In this document: one piece after another, positions 8,221 to 17,040 of the stretch | Layout of the letters: the number at the start of each line of letters is the position of its first letter | How positions within the stretch are numbered: the first letter of the stretch is position 1 | Source: an uncultured Selenomonadaceae bacterium | GTDB lineage: Bacteria > Bacillota > Negativicutes > Selenomonadales > Selenomonadaceae | Length of the DNA stretch: 64,000 nucleotides | Direction of reading: 5' to 3' | NCBI GenBank assembly: GCA_902778455.1 | Contig: CACYXR010000007.1 | Span: 1-64,000, forward strand | The notes under the pieces: model-generated | Databases searched by the model: none | Told to the model about the DNA's origin: nothing | What the model saw: the letters and a program-made list of their open reading frames with translations, nothing else | Made by a program: the position numbers and the translations under genes

Positions 8221-10278
8221 TTATGTGCCGGCAATATCCCGAAACAACTCCCCTAAATCTTCCTCCGTTGGCGCGAAGGAAGCCGCGTCCGCCAGCAAAT
8301 CGCTCTCGTTGTCAAATCCGCAAGACACCATATCGGCGATAGAAACAACTGTGTTTTCCGCAAAATCCCGAAGCGATACCCCTGCGTTTTCTTCTGCCGT
8401 ACGATATCCGCCGTCGAACGAAAAAGGCGCCGCAATCTCAAGGATGTTGTTGCCGAAACGCTCTCTTACCGTCCAAACCCGCCTCGGATAGAGATAAAAT
8501 CCGCAAACGCCTATCGCGTGATAGGATGCCGTACGCAAATACTTTCCCTGAAAAGAATGCCAACGAAAACGTACCGCCCACCGATCCACATGGTAATGGT
8601 TTTCAAGGTGGTCGACATTCCGATACGTGAACCAGACATCTTCCAGCAGCAAGGACTTTTCGGCAAAAATAACGGCGTCGCCGGACTGGACGATGTTGTA
8701 TTCCGGTTTATTGTAATAATCACAGACGATTTCTCCCGCCTTGGAGCGAAGAAACTTCTCTTTGAATTCCTCAAACGCCTCAGGTCGGTGCCACCGTCGC
8801 CAAAAATTCTCTTCAAGCCGGAACCACCGACGTTGAAACTCCTCTATGCTGTCCACAAAAAGCCGAAGCGGCCAATCGCACCACCCCGGCCCACATCGGT
8901 CGTTCAACGTAACCATGGCAATCTTTTTTCGTGTCTGCCCTTTTGTTCCTATGCACCGAACCTTCATGCCCTGCTTTTGACGATGGAACCACGCCAGCTT
9001 TTCCCGCCACGGCCAGAACCGTCCCGTATATCCGTCCTCCCATGGATTCGGTTCTACGTTCCGTAGCACACGGGGTGCGATGCGTTCCAGGTAGGCATTC
9101 CATCGCGTTTCGTCCTTGGCGTTCCTTGCAATCGTTACGCCCGACGAATCATCCAAGTATTCATTGTCCCGAAAAAAACGATCAATATAACTGAGGCCGC
9201 AACCGCCGCGCTCCCACTCCTTTCTCGTTTCGTAGACATCCAACGCTTTTATCCAGCGCCTACAGAAACGGTTTCGTATCATAGTGTAAAAATTCTTTTC
9301 TTCTAGATGATACCCCAAAAACGTCCTCATATAATCCCGGAAATCGTCTACAATTCTCCGTTCCTCATGCGCCTCTGCCCGCGTTTCCAGAGCCGCCGCC
9401 CTCGCTCTCATTCGATTGCGCCTCTGTCTCGGAGTTATCCTTGCCTGAAAGGCCTTTTCTGCAATCGCCTCCGCGATAGTCTGCACGTCTTCTATGGCCA
9501 CCAGAATCATTCCCTTCGCTCGCTTTAACGAGGAATGATAAAGACGGGCGTCATGCTGGAATGCTCTTGTTCCCCAAAGCATGCGATGCACATTGATAAG
9601 ATTCGGCGCATTCCACCGGCTTATATCCCTGCGGAAGGAATACGCCGAGAGGAACATCGACGCCATGGTCTCGACTCTGCCCACATCCCAGCCGCCGATG
9701 TCTCCGTTGAAGCTTCTTGCTCCGCAAAACATCTCGCTCATGTCCGTAACTTTTGATACATTCCAGCGGCCGATATTTCTGTTGAATCGCCTCGCAACGA
9801 AAAACATCCTGCACATATTCGTGACATGCGACACGTCCCAGCGGGCAATATCCCCGTTGAAACGACGCGCCTCGGCAAACATTTCCGACATATCCGTGAC
9901 CTTGGATACATCCCAGCGGCTGATGTCTGCCGCAAAAGCCCTTGCCCCCGCAAACATTCCGCTCATATCGGTAACATTCGACACATCCCAGCAGCTAATA
10001 TCCTCATTGAAGGAAACCGCAACGCGGAACATGTTTTTCATATCCGTAACATTCGATACGTTCCATGAAGAAATTCCCGAAAAATCCGAGCGTACGAAAT
10101 GAAAGCGCAAATCGTTGTCTAATTCCGCCATAAACAATTCACTCATATCCGTAATATGTATAGTATCGATTTTCCCCAGAGAAACAGATTCGTCGTTTAC
10201 GAGTTCCTGCAATTCCGCCTTTGTCCTTGGGCAATATTGATTCCTTTCATTCTTCGATATACGCGAATGATCCGCCAT
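8221..10278 (-). CDS. DUF285 (BspA-type) repeat protein without signal peptide
   Basis: This 685-residue protein has about seven to eight repeats of 33 residues between roughly residues 65 and 290, each following the DUF285 pattern WDVSNVTDMSGMFAGAxxFN. DUF285 repeats are normally found in surface lipoproteins, but here the N-terminus (MADHSRISKNERNQYCPRTK) has no signal sequence, so the protein should be cytoplasmic. The C-terminal 390 residues are rich in Arg, Trp and Phe, with no family I recognise. The start at 10278 is preceded by AGGAG. It lies between the two FtsZ-like genes. A recognition or scaffold surface is a reasonable inference from the repeats. Confidence 0.75.
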   Translation of the reverse strand: MADHSRISKNERNQYCPRTKAELQELVNDESVSLGKIDTIHITDMSELFMAELDNDLRFHFVRSDFSGISSWNVSNVTDMKNMFRVAVSFNEDISCWDVSNVTDMSGMFAGARAFAADISRWDVSKVTDMSEMFAEARRFNGDIARWDVSHVTNMCRMFFVARRFNRNIGRWNVSKVTDMSEMFCGARSFNGDIGGWDVGRVETMASMFLSAYSFRRDISRWNAPNLINVHRMLWGTRAFQHDARLYHSSLKRAKGMILVAIEDVQTIAEAIAEKAFQARITPRQRRNRMRARAAALETRAEAHEERRIVDDFRDYMRTFLGYHLEEKNFYTMIRNRFCRRWIKALDVYETRKEWERGGCGLSYIDRFFRDNEYLDDSSGVTIARNAKDETRWNAYLERIAPRVLRNVEPNPWEDGYTGRFWPWREKLAWFHRQKQGMKVRCIGTKGQTRKKIAMVTLNDRCGPGWCDWPLRLFVDSIEEFQRRWFRLEENFWRRWHRPEAFEEFKEKFLRSKAGEIVCDYYNKPEYNIVQSGDAVIFAEKSLLLEDVWFTYRNVDHLENHYHVDRWAVRFRWHSFQGKYLRTASYHAIGVCGFYLYPRRVWTVRERFGNNILEIAAPFSFDGGYRTAEENAGVSLRDFAENTVVSIADMVSCGFDNESDLLADAASFAPTEEDLGELFRDIAGT

Positions 10279-10299
10279 CTTATATTCTCCTGTTTTTCC

Positions 10300-10336
10300 G
10301 TAAATTTGCTTTCCGATTGGTTAGAAAGCAGTTTAC
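10300..10336 (-). promoter_or_regulatory. Hairpin in the leader of the DUF285 gene
   Basis: GTAAATTTGCTTTC (10300-10313) pairs with GAAAGCAGTTTAC (10324-10336) around a 10-base loop, about 20 bases upstream of the DUF285 ribosome site. It differs from the cluster palindrome. It may be an operator, an attenuator or the end of the upstream transcript. Confidence 0.35.
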
Positions 10337-10400
10337 GACCTGATATCGTCTTGTTTCTCCGACAACAAAAATCTTGCAGACAATACGTCCGTCGCCCACA

Positions 10401-10688
10401 TCATCCGCCATTTCTCTGAATGTTCAAGAGAAGACATGATATCCGTTCATCGCCGTATATCTCCCGTACATTGGGAAGGATTTCGACAATGCTGCCCGGA
10501 TAGCAGAAGTCAAATAAGTGCCCTTTTTCGCTTTCCGCGCGTATGAGGAATCGCCGCTCTCCATCGAGCTCAATATCGCCCATCAAAAAAGCGAGATTCC
10601 GGTGTCGGGCTCCGTCCCAAAAAAGCGTTTCTTTATAGGCAGATTCTTCATCATGCAGCCCCTTTACGTATGCGGGGTAGCCCGCCAC
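10401..10688 (-). CDS. Hypothetical 95-residue protein
   Basis: A small acidic protein (MAGYPAYVKGLHDEESAYKE...) of alternating strand-like segments such as ERRFLIRAES and DERISCLLLNIQ. It starts 12 bases after the stop of the second FtsZ-like gene, so it belongs to that transcript. No family is recognised. A small beta-rich partner of the FtsZ-like protein is possible but unproven. Confidence 0.6.
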   Translation of the reverse strand: MAGYPAYVKGLHDEESAYKETLFWDGARHRNLAFLMGDIELDGERRFLIRAESEKGHLFDFCYPGSIVEILPNVREIYGDERISCLLLNIQRNGG

Positions 10689-10700
10689 TAGCTGCTCCTT

Positions 10701-11564
10701 TCACGATAACTCTGGCAGCGGGTTAGTGGAGGCCAGCATGATGATACGAGAGGGCAAGGAGTCTTCAACCCGCACTGAAAGCACGATTTGAGCGTCGTCC
10801 ATAATCTTATCCACCATGTCCACCGACTCAAAAACGTCAACGATAGCAGTTGTCGGGCTGTTGTCCTCCACGCAAAAAAGCACACGCCGGATTTCCCCCA
10901 CATCTCCTACTTTTGCGGCAATCGTAGCGTCGATAATCTCCTTGACCGTCTTGGCATGTCTCACCTTTTTCGGATTGTCCGTCGGCAGTTGCGCGGAAAT
11001 CATGGACAGGGCAATCCCCGCTGCCGTCTTGGTACGTCGCACATCGTCCGACTTGTCCGTCGACATATATCCCCAGCCTACATACATATTCCCTGCGGCA
11101 CGCACTAGAGAACAAACGTCACTGTAGTCCAGTCCAACCAATCCCGGCCGCTCCAGCATGTGACCGATTCCCTCGATTACGGCAGCAACTCCTTCGGACG
11201 TCGTCGCGTGGCCTGCTGCACACACCTTCGACACGTCCACGACAGCATCGAAAGCCTTGCAAAGCGAAGCGTTCATCGTTTCCCATGTTTTCTTGTCCAA
11301 AAGGGGTACGTTCAGTGCCATGACCACGCTCGGCGTATCCTGCTTTTCCAGCAGTTTCCCGGCACGCTCGATGAGAGCTACGTCATGGGAATCCGCCACA
11401 TCGAAAACCGGAAAGATAAACCCGATTTCGTTTCCCGCCTCCGCTATCTGCTTCTCAAGCTCCGGCGAATCTAAGGCGAGATGCTCCGGTACTTTCCATT
11501 CGGTATAAAGCCCCGAATATTCAAAGTCATTTTTTTCTTTGAGATAAAACCCATAAATCTGCAT
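10701..11564 (-). CDS. Degenerate FtsZ/tubulin-like protein 2
   Basis: The 287-residue product keeps the FtsZ core order. Residues 46-60 (EIGFIFPVFDVADSH) occupy the place of the GTP-binding GGGTGTG loop and have lost it; residues 77-90 (TPSVVMALNVPLLD) match the following strand; residues 139-190 (RPGLVGLDYSDVCSLVRAAG, then YVGWGYMSTD) match FtsZ GLINVDFADVRTVMKNAG and its ALMGIG turn. The tail (EIRRVLFCVEDNSP) matches the FtsZ C-terminal domain. It lacks the N-terminal nucleotide motifs entirely and is short compared with FtsZ (about 350-400). It is a diverged relative of the other FtsZ-like protein in this cluster. It is part of a run with receiver-like, HD and protease genes. Confidence 0.65.
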   Translation of the reverse strand: MQIYGFYLKEKNDFEYSGLYTEWKVPEHLALDSPELEKQIAEAGNEIGFIFPVFDVADSHDVALIERAGKLLEKQDTPSVVMALNVPLLDKKTWETMNASLCKAFDAVVDVSKVCAAGHATTSEGVAAVIEGIGHMLERPGLVGLDYSDVCSLVRAAGNMYVGWGYMSTDKSDDVRRTKTAAGIALSMISAQLPTDNPKKVRHAKTVKEIIDATIAAKVGDVGEIRRVLFCVEDNSPTTAIVDVFESVDMVDKIMDDAQIVLSVRVEDSLPSRIIMLASTNPLPELS

Positions 11565-11597
11565 AATCTTTCCCTCCGTACCGGAAGCGCCGTTCCA

Positions 11598-11933
11598 TCA
11601 CAACCTTAACGGCCATCCATTCTTCTCAATAATTCTCTGCATATTTATCCTTCCGACAGGATTTTCGCTGTGAACGCGAAATACAATGCATGCTTCGGGG
11701 TTATCAAAGGTAAAGCCGGTATCCTCAATCCAATCGAGGATGCGGATGTAATCTCCACCGTCGCTGGAATAGTCACCGGCGTCATGGTCGAGATCCAAAA
11801 GGACGCTTGAGCCGCCCCCCTTCATCGACGCAAGATAAGCAATGACCTCATTTACGCTATAGAATGCAATATCGTAATCTGCCGGTTTAGGCCGAAGGTC
11901 GTCAACCCAAACTTTTACCTCTTTCACTTTCAT
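11598..11933 (-). CDS. Cyclic-phosphate-processing receiver-like protein
   Basis: The 111-residue protein (EVKVWVDDLRPKPADYDIAF, then SVLLDLDHDAGDY) matches the small single-domain family annotated as cyclic-phosphate processing receiver domain, with the acidic VDD and LDLDHD clusters near residues 9-11 and 46-51. Family members are often found next to ligases or nucleotide-processing enzymes; their biochemistry is mostly predicted. It follows the HD gene by 15 bases and precedes the second FtsZ-like gene by 33 bases, so the three are co-transcribed. Confidence 0.7.
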   Translation of the reverse strand: MKVKEVKVWVDDLRPKPADYDIAFYSVNEVIAYLASMKGGGSSVLLDLDHDAGDYSSDGGDYIRILDWIEDTGFTFDNPEACIVFRVHSENPVGRINMQRIIEKNGWPLRL

Positions 11934-11948
11934 GGATTTGCCTTCTTT

Positions 11949-12500
11949 TCATTTCTCCAAGACCATGCTGCTCCATGTATCGGCATATTGCAACAGCAGT
12001 GTCAGCGGCGTTTCGCGCATCGCCACGCTTCGATTATCCTCCACATATTGCCCGTCGTGGTAGACAATCGCCTGCGCTTCCTCTTCCTTCAACGGGAAGC
12101 GCGAAGCAATCAGATAGAGGCTCCGAATCGGAACGTTCAAATACACAAGGTCTTTATTCCAATAGTACGGCTGCTTCCATTTGCTGTCCGGCGAATTTTT
12201 CAGATACAGTGGATTATTCGGCATTCCCACCTTGCCAAGATCGTGCAAAAGCGCGACGACAACGCAGCTTTCATCGCTAATCTCCGGCGCAAGCGTCGCT
12301 TTGAGCTTCAGCAAAGTTTCCGCCACGTTGACGCTGTGCTCCAGTAGCCCTCCTTCCTTGCAGAGATGGAACTTCGTCGAGGCCGGAGCCGTCAGGTATT
12401 CCGTTTCCGTTTCCACGAATTTCATCAGCTCTGCAAATTCCGCCCAACGCTCCGAGACCTTTTCCTTCAGCGCTTCATACCGCGCCGCCAATCCGTCCAT
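11949..12500 (-). CDS. HD-domain phosphohydrolase-like protein
   Basis: This 183-residue protein shows an HD-fold metal site: His in GLLEHSVNVAETLLKL, then the paired LLHDLGKVGMP, and a later Asp in LLLQYADTWSSM. HD proteins hydrolyse phosphomonoesters or diesters of nucleotides, or act as signalling enzymes; the substrate cannot be told from sequence. It begins 23 bases after the FtsH-like gene and ends 15 bases before the receiver-like gene, forming one transcript. Confidence 0.75.
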   Translation of the reverse strand: MDGLAARYEALKEKVSERWAEFAELMKFVETETEYLTAPASTKFHLCKEGGLLEHSVNVAETLLKLKATLAPEISDESCVVVALLHDLGKVGMPNNPLYLKNSPDSKWKQPYYWNKDLVYLNVPIRSLYLIASRFPLKEEEAQAIVYHDGQYVEDNRSVAMRETPLTLLLQYADTWSSMVLEK

Positions 12501-12523
12501 TTCGTTTTTCCTCCCGATTCATG

Positions 12524-13804
12524 TCATGCGCACTGCGTATTCTTGCCTGCAAATTGCTCCCTGATGCTCTGCATCTCCCGGAACGTCACCGTCTTGTGAT
12601 CGAGCAAGGCCTCCGTCACAGCGTCTAGGAACGCCCTGTTCTCGATAATGATCCGTTTGGCAATCTGATAGTACCTTGTAATCTCCGAGGCCATCAGCCT
12701 GTCTTTTCGCTCCAATAGATATGCGGAAGAATTAAATCCCTCAAATGTCTCGAAGCCCAGTGTGCAATTGTTGTCCACCAACACGCTTACCTTATTGAAC
12801 ACCTTGTGCATATCGCCATTGCATCCCATATCCGCCGTCCCATAGACAACTTCCGTTGCGGCTTTCCCCCCGAGACCGGAAATGATATCATGCTCCTGAA
12901 GCTCCTTGGAAGACGAATAGCCCTCGGGAGGGCACAACTTCGTAAATCCCTCGGTGGAGCCGGTATGCCTGCAGACAGAAATGAGCGTCACGATTCCCGG
13001 ATCCAGCACTTCGGCTACAACGGCATGTCCGGCTTCATGCAATGCCGCTTTTTTGGTATCCGCATTGTTCACCGGATTCATGCACTCGGGAGATTCAAAC
13101 ATCATGCGCATATTGGCTTTGACAATATCTTCCTGGTCGATTTTTTCCTTGCCGACAAACCCGGCATAAATTCCGGCCTCGTTGATGACCGTTTCCAGCT
13201 CGGCGCACGATCTGCCTTCCATAAGTCTGGCCAATTCTTCGATATCCACATTGCCCATGATTTGTTTCTGGCTCAAAAAATACGCAATAATCTGCTCGGC
13301 GTCTTTTCCGCTGGGATTATTGACTTCAATCACCTTGTCAAATCTGCCCGCCCTGAGAAGCGAATCCGGCAGGCAATGCTTGTCATTCACGGTAGCCAGT
13401 ACAAAAACGCCCTGCCCTTTGCATTCGTCAATGCACGCCTGTACCGTCACATACTCCTCCGCGTTCGGGTGGTTGGAATCCTCATTGGCAAATTTATCCA
13501 TGTCGTCAAGGAATACGATCACAGGCGATTTTTCCTTTGCCTTTTCAAAGGTTGCCTTTATCTGATTGATAAAGTCGCCGTTCGGCTTGTCCTTGCGGAG
13601 AGTAAACACCTTGCAGCCCGCCTCGGCGATGAAACAATTTGCCATCAGCGTCTTCCCGAGACCGGGCTCTCCGTACAGGAGCAGACCACTCGGCACGTTG
13701 ACCCCCAACTTCAAATATTTCTTCGTATTCTTGATGACGTCCGCAAAGCGGATCAGTTCCATCTTGATGTCGTCATATCCGATGACCTTGTCAAACGCTT
13801 TCAT
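12524..13804 (-). CDS. Soluble FtsH-like AAA+ zinc protease
   Basis: The 426-residue protein joins a AAA+ ATPase domain with an M41 peptidase domain, as in FtsH. Walker A is GEPGLGKT at 45-52, Walker B VIVFLDD at 95-101, and the arginine-finger region LLRAGRFD at 149-156. The zinc site is HEAGH at 256-260, with the third ligand probably Asp331 in GCNGDM, matching the FtsH GASNDL motif. FtsH is normally 600-700 residues with two N-terminal membrane helices; this protein has none, so it should be cytoplasmic. It is likely to unfold and degrade specific proteins. Its genes on both sides suggest that substrates or adaptors include the FtsZ-like and receiver-like proteins. Confidence 0.85.
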   Translation of the reverse strand: MKAFDKVIGYDDIKMELIRFADVIKNTKKYLKLGVNVPSGLLLYGEPGLGKTLMANCFIAEAGCKVFTLRKDKPNGDFINQIKATFEKAKEKSPVIVFLDDMDKFANEDSNHPNAEEYVTVQACIDECKGQGVFVLATVNDKHCLPDSLLRAGRFDKVIEVNNPSGKDAEQIIAYFLSQKQIMGNVDIEELARLMEGRSCAELETVINEAGIYAGFVGKEKIDQEDIVKANMRMMFESPECMNPVNNADTKKAALHEAGHAVVAEVLDPGIVTLISVCRHTGSTEGFTKLCPPEGYSSSKELQEHDIISGLGGKAATEVVYGTADMGCNGDMHKVFNKVSVLVDNNCTLGFETFEGFNSSAYLLERKDRLMASEITRYYQIAKRIIIENRAFLDAVTEALLDHKTVTFREMQSIREQFAGKNTQCA

Positions 13805-13832
13805 GATAACCCTCCCGTTCCTTAGCTACCTT

Positions 13833-14873
13833 TTACCGCTTTTGTTGCTCGCCCTGCTCCCGGCAATACACTTCGTACATCCCCCGCACGATTTCCGCGA
13901 CGCTTTTTCGCAGGCTGTTCGGCGCAAGTACTTCCACATAGTCGCCGTACTGAAGCGCCCAGTATTTCATGGCCATTTCATTGCACCGCACAAGAACTTC
14001 CATCTCGCCGTTCTCCCGTTTCAGGATTTTGAATTCTTTTCCGAACCAGTCCACCAGCGCATCCATCATCCATTCTTCCGTCCGAAGCCGGATTGATATG
14101 ATTCGACCGCTGAACATATAGAAATGCTGGGTAAAGTATTCGGAAAGCGTGGTCGTCTTCAGTTCTTCTATCCGATGCCTATCCTTGACCGGCTCATCCA
14201 AAAGCGCAACGTCCGTCATGCGGTCCAGACGACAGTGCCCTATATTTTCGTGCGGTTCCATATTTCCGACGATGTAATAGCGCCCCTGGCTCAGGATCAT
14301 TTCATAAGGACTGAAGGTATAGAGCTCTTCCTTTTTCGGATGGAAATTGAAGTCTGTATCATAGGTATTGTAGTGGAAGCTGATTTTCTTTCCATCCTCA
14401 ATGGCTTTTTGGATTACGCTGACATTTTTCAATGTCTGCTCGTTGTCAGAGTACGGCATTTTTTTACAATGGCGAAGAAAACGCTCTGCACGCTTTTTGA
14501 AGCTGTGCGAACCCGCCGAAAACAGACGTTCAATCAGCCCTTTCGCCTGTTTCTGCGAAATGTTCCGAGAAAAAAGCACGCCGTCAATCAGCATACGAAG
14601 TTCAGCGTCCGTAAATTCCTGCGGTTCTTTCTTGATATAGCAGCCCACTTTTTTCCTGACGATCGGATAGCCATCCTCCTGCAGCATCCGGATATAAGTA
14701 TGCAAGGAACGCGTACTGCACGGAACCTCGTATTGGTTCTGCAAAAGCTCAATGATTTTCTTTCGCTGCAACAAATGATTTTCACTTGAATAATTACGTA
14801 AAATCTCCAGGATGTAGAGAACCTTAAGCAGATTATTTTTGGCCATTCCGCCCTCTTTTTCCATTTCTCCCAT
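13833..14873 (-). CDS. WYL-domain transcription regulator
   Basis: The 346-residue protein has an N-terminal winged-helix region (residues about 12-75, with CSTRSLHTYIRMLQEDG as recognition helix) and a WYL domain at about 155-245 (KISFHYNTYDTDFNF, then FSPYEMILSQGRYYIVG). WYL regulators sense ligands such as nucleotides or single-stranded DNA and are common in defence regions. It lies between the CbbX-like and FtsH-like genes. It is the only DNA-binding regulator in the cluster and so the best candidate to bind the three cluster palindromes. Starts at 14873, 14864 and 14846 are possible; none has a strong ribosome site. Confidence 0.8.
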   Translation of the reverse strand: MGEMEKEGGMAKNNLLKVLYILEILRNYSSENHLLQRKKIIELLQNQYEVPCSTRSLHTYIRMLQEDGYPIVRKKVGCYIKKEPQEFTDAELRMLIDGVLFSRNISQKQAKGLIERLFSAGSHSFKKRAERFLRHCKKMPYSDNEQTLKNVSVIQKAIEDGKKISFHYNTYDTDFNFHPKKEELYTFSPYEMILSQGRYYIVGNMEPHENIGHCRLDRMTDVALLDEPVKDRHRIEELKTTTLSEYFTQHFYMFSGRIISIRLRTEEWMMDALVDWFGKEFKILKRENGEMEVLVRCNEMAMKYWALQYGDYVEVLAPNSLRKSVAEIVRGMYEVYCREQGEQQKR

Positions 14874-14964
14874 GTTCTTCGCCGGTATCCCGGCTTCCCC
14901 CTTTCACTTATAAAAGTCTTTTCACCTGTAATTTTATCAAACGCGGCAAAGGATTGCACCCGCT

Positions 14965-17010
14965 TTATACGAACCCGATGCCGATGCTCTTTTTCGCGTA
15001 GCGGTCGGAAAGATTAACCTCAAAATCGACAGGAGCCAGCTTCAAAAGCTCGTCGCGCGTCATCGGCTGCCCATTGCTTTCGGTCATGATACGCTGGGAC
15101 TGCTTCAGGATCGCCTGCTCCAATAGATTGCGGGCAAATCTGCCGTTGCCGAATTCCTTTTCCGCGCACGCTGCCCGGAAGACGTCCCGACACCGAGCGA
15201 GAATCGGATCGTCCAGCTCATAGCCCCGCTCCTTCGCCATCAGCGAAAGAATCTGAATCAACTCATCGGCGTCGTAGTCCGGGAAATCCACATGGAACGC
15301 GATGCGGCTCCGAAGGCCCTCGTTCCTTGCAAGGAAGCCTTTCATCTTGTCCTTGTATCCGGCGAAAATGACAATCACGCTGTCGCGCTGATTTTCCATT
15401 TCCTGCACGATGGTATTGATGGCCTCGTCTCCGTAAAGGCCGTCTTTGCCGTCGACAAGAGAATAGGCTTCGTCGATGAACAGGACGCCGCCCCGCGCCT
15501 CCTTGAATTTCCTTTTGACCTGCGGAGCCGTCCAACCGACATACATGCCGACAAGGTCGCTGCGTCCGCACTCGACGAAGGTTCCGCTGTCCAGCACTCC
15601 CTCTTTTTTCAATATTTCCGCCAAAAGCCGTGCAACGGTGGTCTTCGCGCTGCCAGGGTTACCGGTGAAGATCATGTGCATCGAGCTCCTCTGCTTTGCG
15701 AGCCCGACCTCCGAGCGCATCTTCTGCACCTTGTTCGCCGCGATGATCTGGTCGATGATTTTCTTCACCTCCGTAAGACCGACCATCTCCTGCAAGCGTT
15801 CATAGGCCTCACCCTTCGTCTTTTTCTTCTCCGTCGTTACATAGGTCGCCGCCTTGTAAGCTTGGTAAAGTTTGTTCTTCAGCCCGTCCTTATAAAAACG
15901 GTTAAAAATCCCGTAGAGCTCCGAAGTTGTGAACGTCGTTTTCTCCCCGAGGGAATCCTCGATTTCTTTTTTGTCCATCACCTCAAAATCCGCCTCTTTG
16001 ACGAGACGGCGCAGATATCCTGCGGCATCCTTCCTGTTCCCCGCCCCCTCGCTGATCGCGACAACATCAATGTGTTCCTCCACCTTTGCCATCAGGGAAG
16101 GCGTGAAGCCCGGATTGTCGGTGCGTTCAATAAAAATACAAAGATCGTTCTGGTGATACTTTTTGATAAGATCGGAAATAAACTCCGTAACCCGTTCATA
16201 GGCCGAAGCGTAATTCGCGTGTTCCTCATTGGATCCTCGCAGTTCAATCACCAGCGCCGTGCCGGCCGCCTGCCGAAAGAGATTTTCCAGATCGCTCTCG
16301 TCATAGCAGCCCTCCTTGATCTCACTGATGACCGCAAGCCGGCGGCTAACCAAGCGCTCGCACGAATAGAGTGCTTCGGTCAGCAGCCGCGCAATCATCA
16401 TAGCAGTCTCCTGATTTCCGGCGACAATCTTATAATGCACAGGATGACCGTGAAAACGACGTACGTTCTTGTCCGAATAAATACGCGCCAATTCGTCTAA
16501 AAGGCTCCGGTCCGCAAGGAGCTCCTTCGCGCGGGACATCGCCGCTTTCTTCGTCAATGCGTCCGCTTCCTGCAGTTCCTCCCGCAGTTTGAACTGGTTG
16601 TTCTCGAAATAATCGATTTCGATATTGCACAGCGCCCGTCGGCAATCTGCGAGATAATTCGCATCATCCGCCTTCTGCACAGATTTTTGAAACTCCTTGG
16701 CAGTCAGCTCGCGTAATCCGGAAACGGAAAACGATTTCACGCCTCCTTTTTCCTTCAGCGCCGTCTTCAGTATCTCTTGCAGCCCCTGTACGGACGCCTT
16801 TTCCTTTTCACTGAACGCGGCGGCCATGTGCCATGCGTGAGGGCTGCCGCTGCTGATGAACACATATCTCGCATCATCATTTTCTTCCCAAAGAGAATCA
16901 TTGACGCCGGCCACAGCATTCCAGCCTTCCCTGCGGGTCGCCGCACAGGCTTTCTCCAATGTCTCTTCCCCCTCGTATTTGCACTCCAGCTTAAAACCAT
17001 AAAACAACAT
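14965..17010 (-). CDS. CbbX/SpoVK-type AAA+ ATPase with a degenerate first AAA region
   Basis: With ATG at 17010 (AGGAGG ten bases upstream) the product is 681 residues. The C-terminal half is a classic CbbX/SpoVK AAA+ domain: Walker A GNPGSAKT at 450-457, Walker B GVLFIDEA at 508-515, and a sensor-2 helix FGNGRFARNLLEQA. Residues about 190-350 look like another AAA fold whose Walker A is lost (VAGNQETAMMIARLL), as in tandem AAA+ proteins with one inactive ring. The first 190 residues are specific to this protein. It is the first gene of the cluster, under a palindrome promoter. CbbX relatives remodel or release bound ligands from partner proteins; remodelling of the FtsZ-like proteins is a possible job. 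Confidence 0.8.
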   Translation of the reverse strand: MLFYGFKLECKYEGEETLEKACAATRREGWNAVAGVNDSLWEENDDARYVFISSGSPHAWHMAAAFSEKEKASVQGLQEILKTALKEKGGVKSFSVSGLRELTAKEFQKSVQKADDANYLADCRRALCNIEIDYFENNQFKLREELQEADALTKKAAMSRAKELLADRSLLDELARIYSDKNVRRFHGHPVHYKIVAGNQETAMMIARLLTEALYSCERLVSRRLAVISEIKEGCYDESDLENLFRQAAGTALVIELRGSNEEHANYASAYERVTEFISDLIKKYHQNDLCIFIERTDNPGFTPSLMAKVEEHIDVVAISEGAGNRKDAAGYLRRLVKEADFEVMDKKEIEDSLGEKTTFTTSELYGIFNRFYKDGLKNKLYQAYKAATYVTTEKKKTKGEAYERLQEMVGLTEVKKIIDQIIAANKVQKMRSEVGLAKQRSSMHMIFTGNPGSAKTTVARLLAEILKKEGVLDSGTFVECGRSDLVGMYVGWTAPQVKRKFKEARGGVLFIDEAYSLVDGKDGLYGDEAINTIVQEMENQRDSVIVIFAGYKDKMKGFLARNEGLRSRIAFHVDFPDYDADELIQILSLMAKERGYELDDPILARCRDVFRAACAEKEFGNGRFARNLLEQAILKQSQRIMTESNGQPMTRDELLKLAPVDFEVNLSDRYAKKSIGIGFV

Positions 17011-17040
17011 CACACAACACCTCCTGCTTTTTTCACATTC

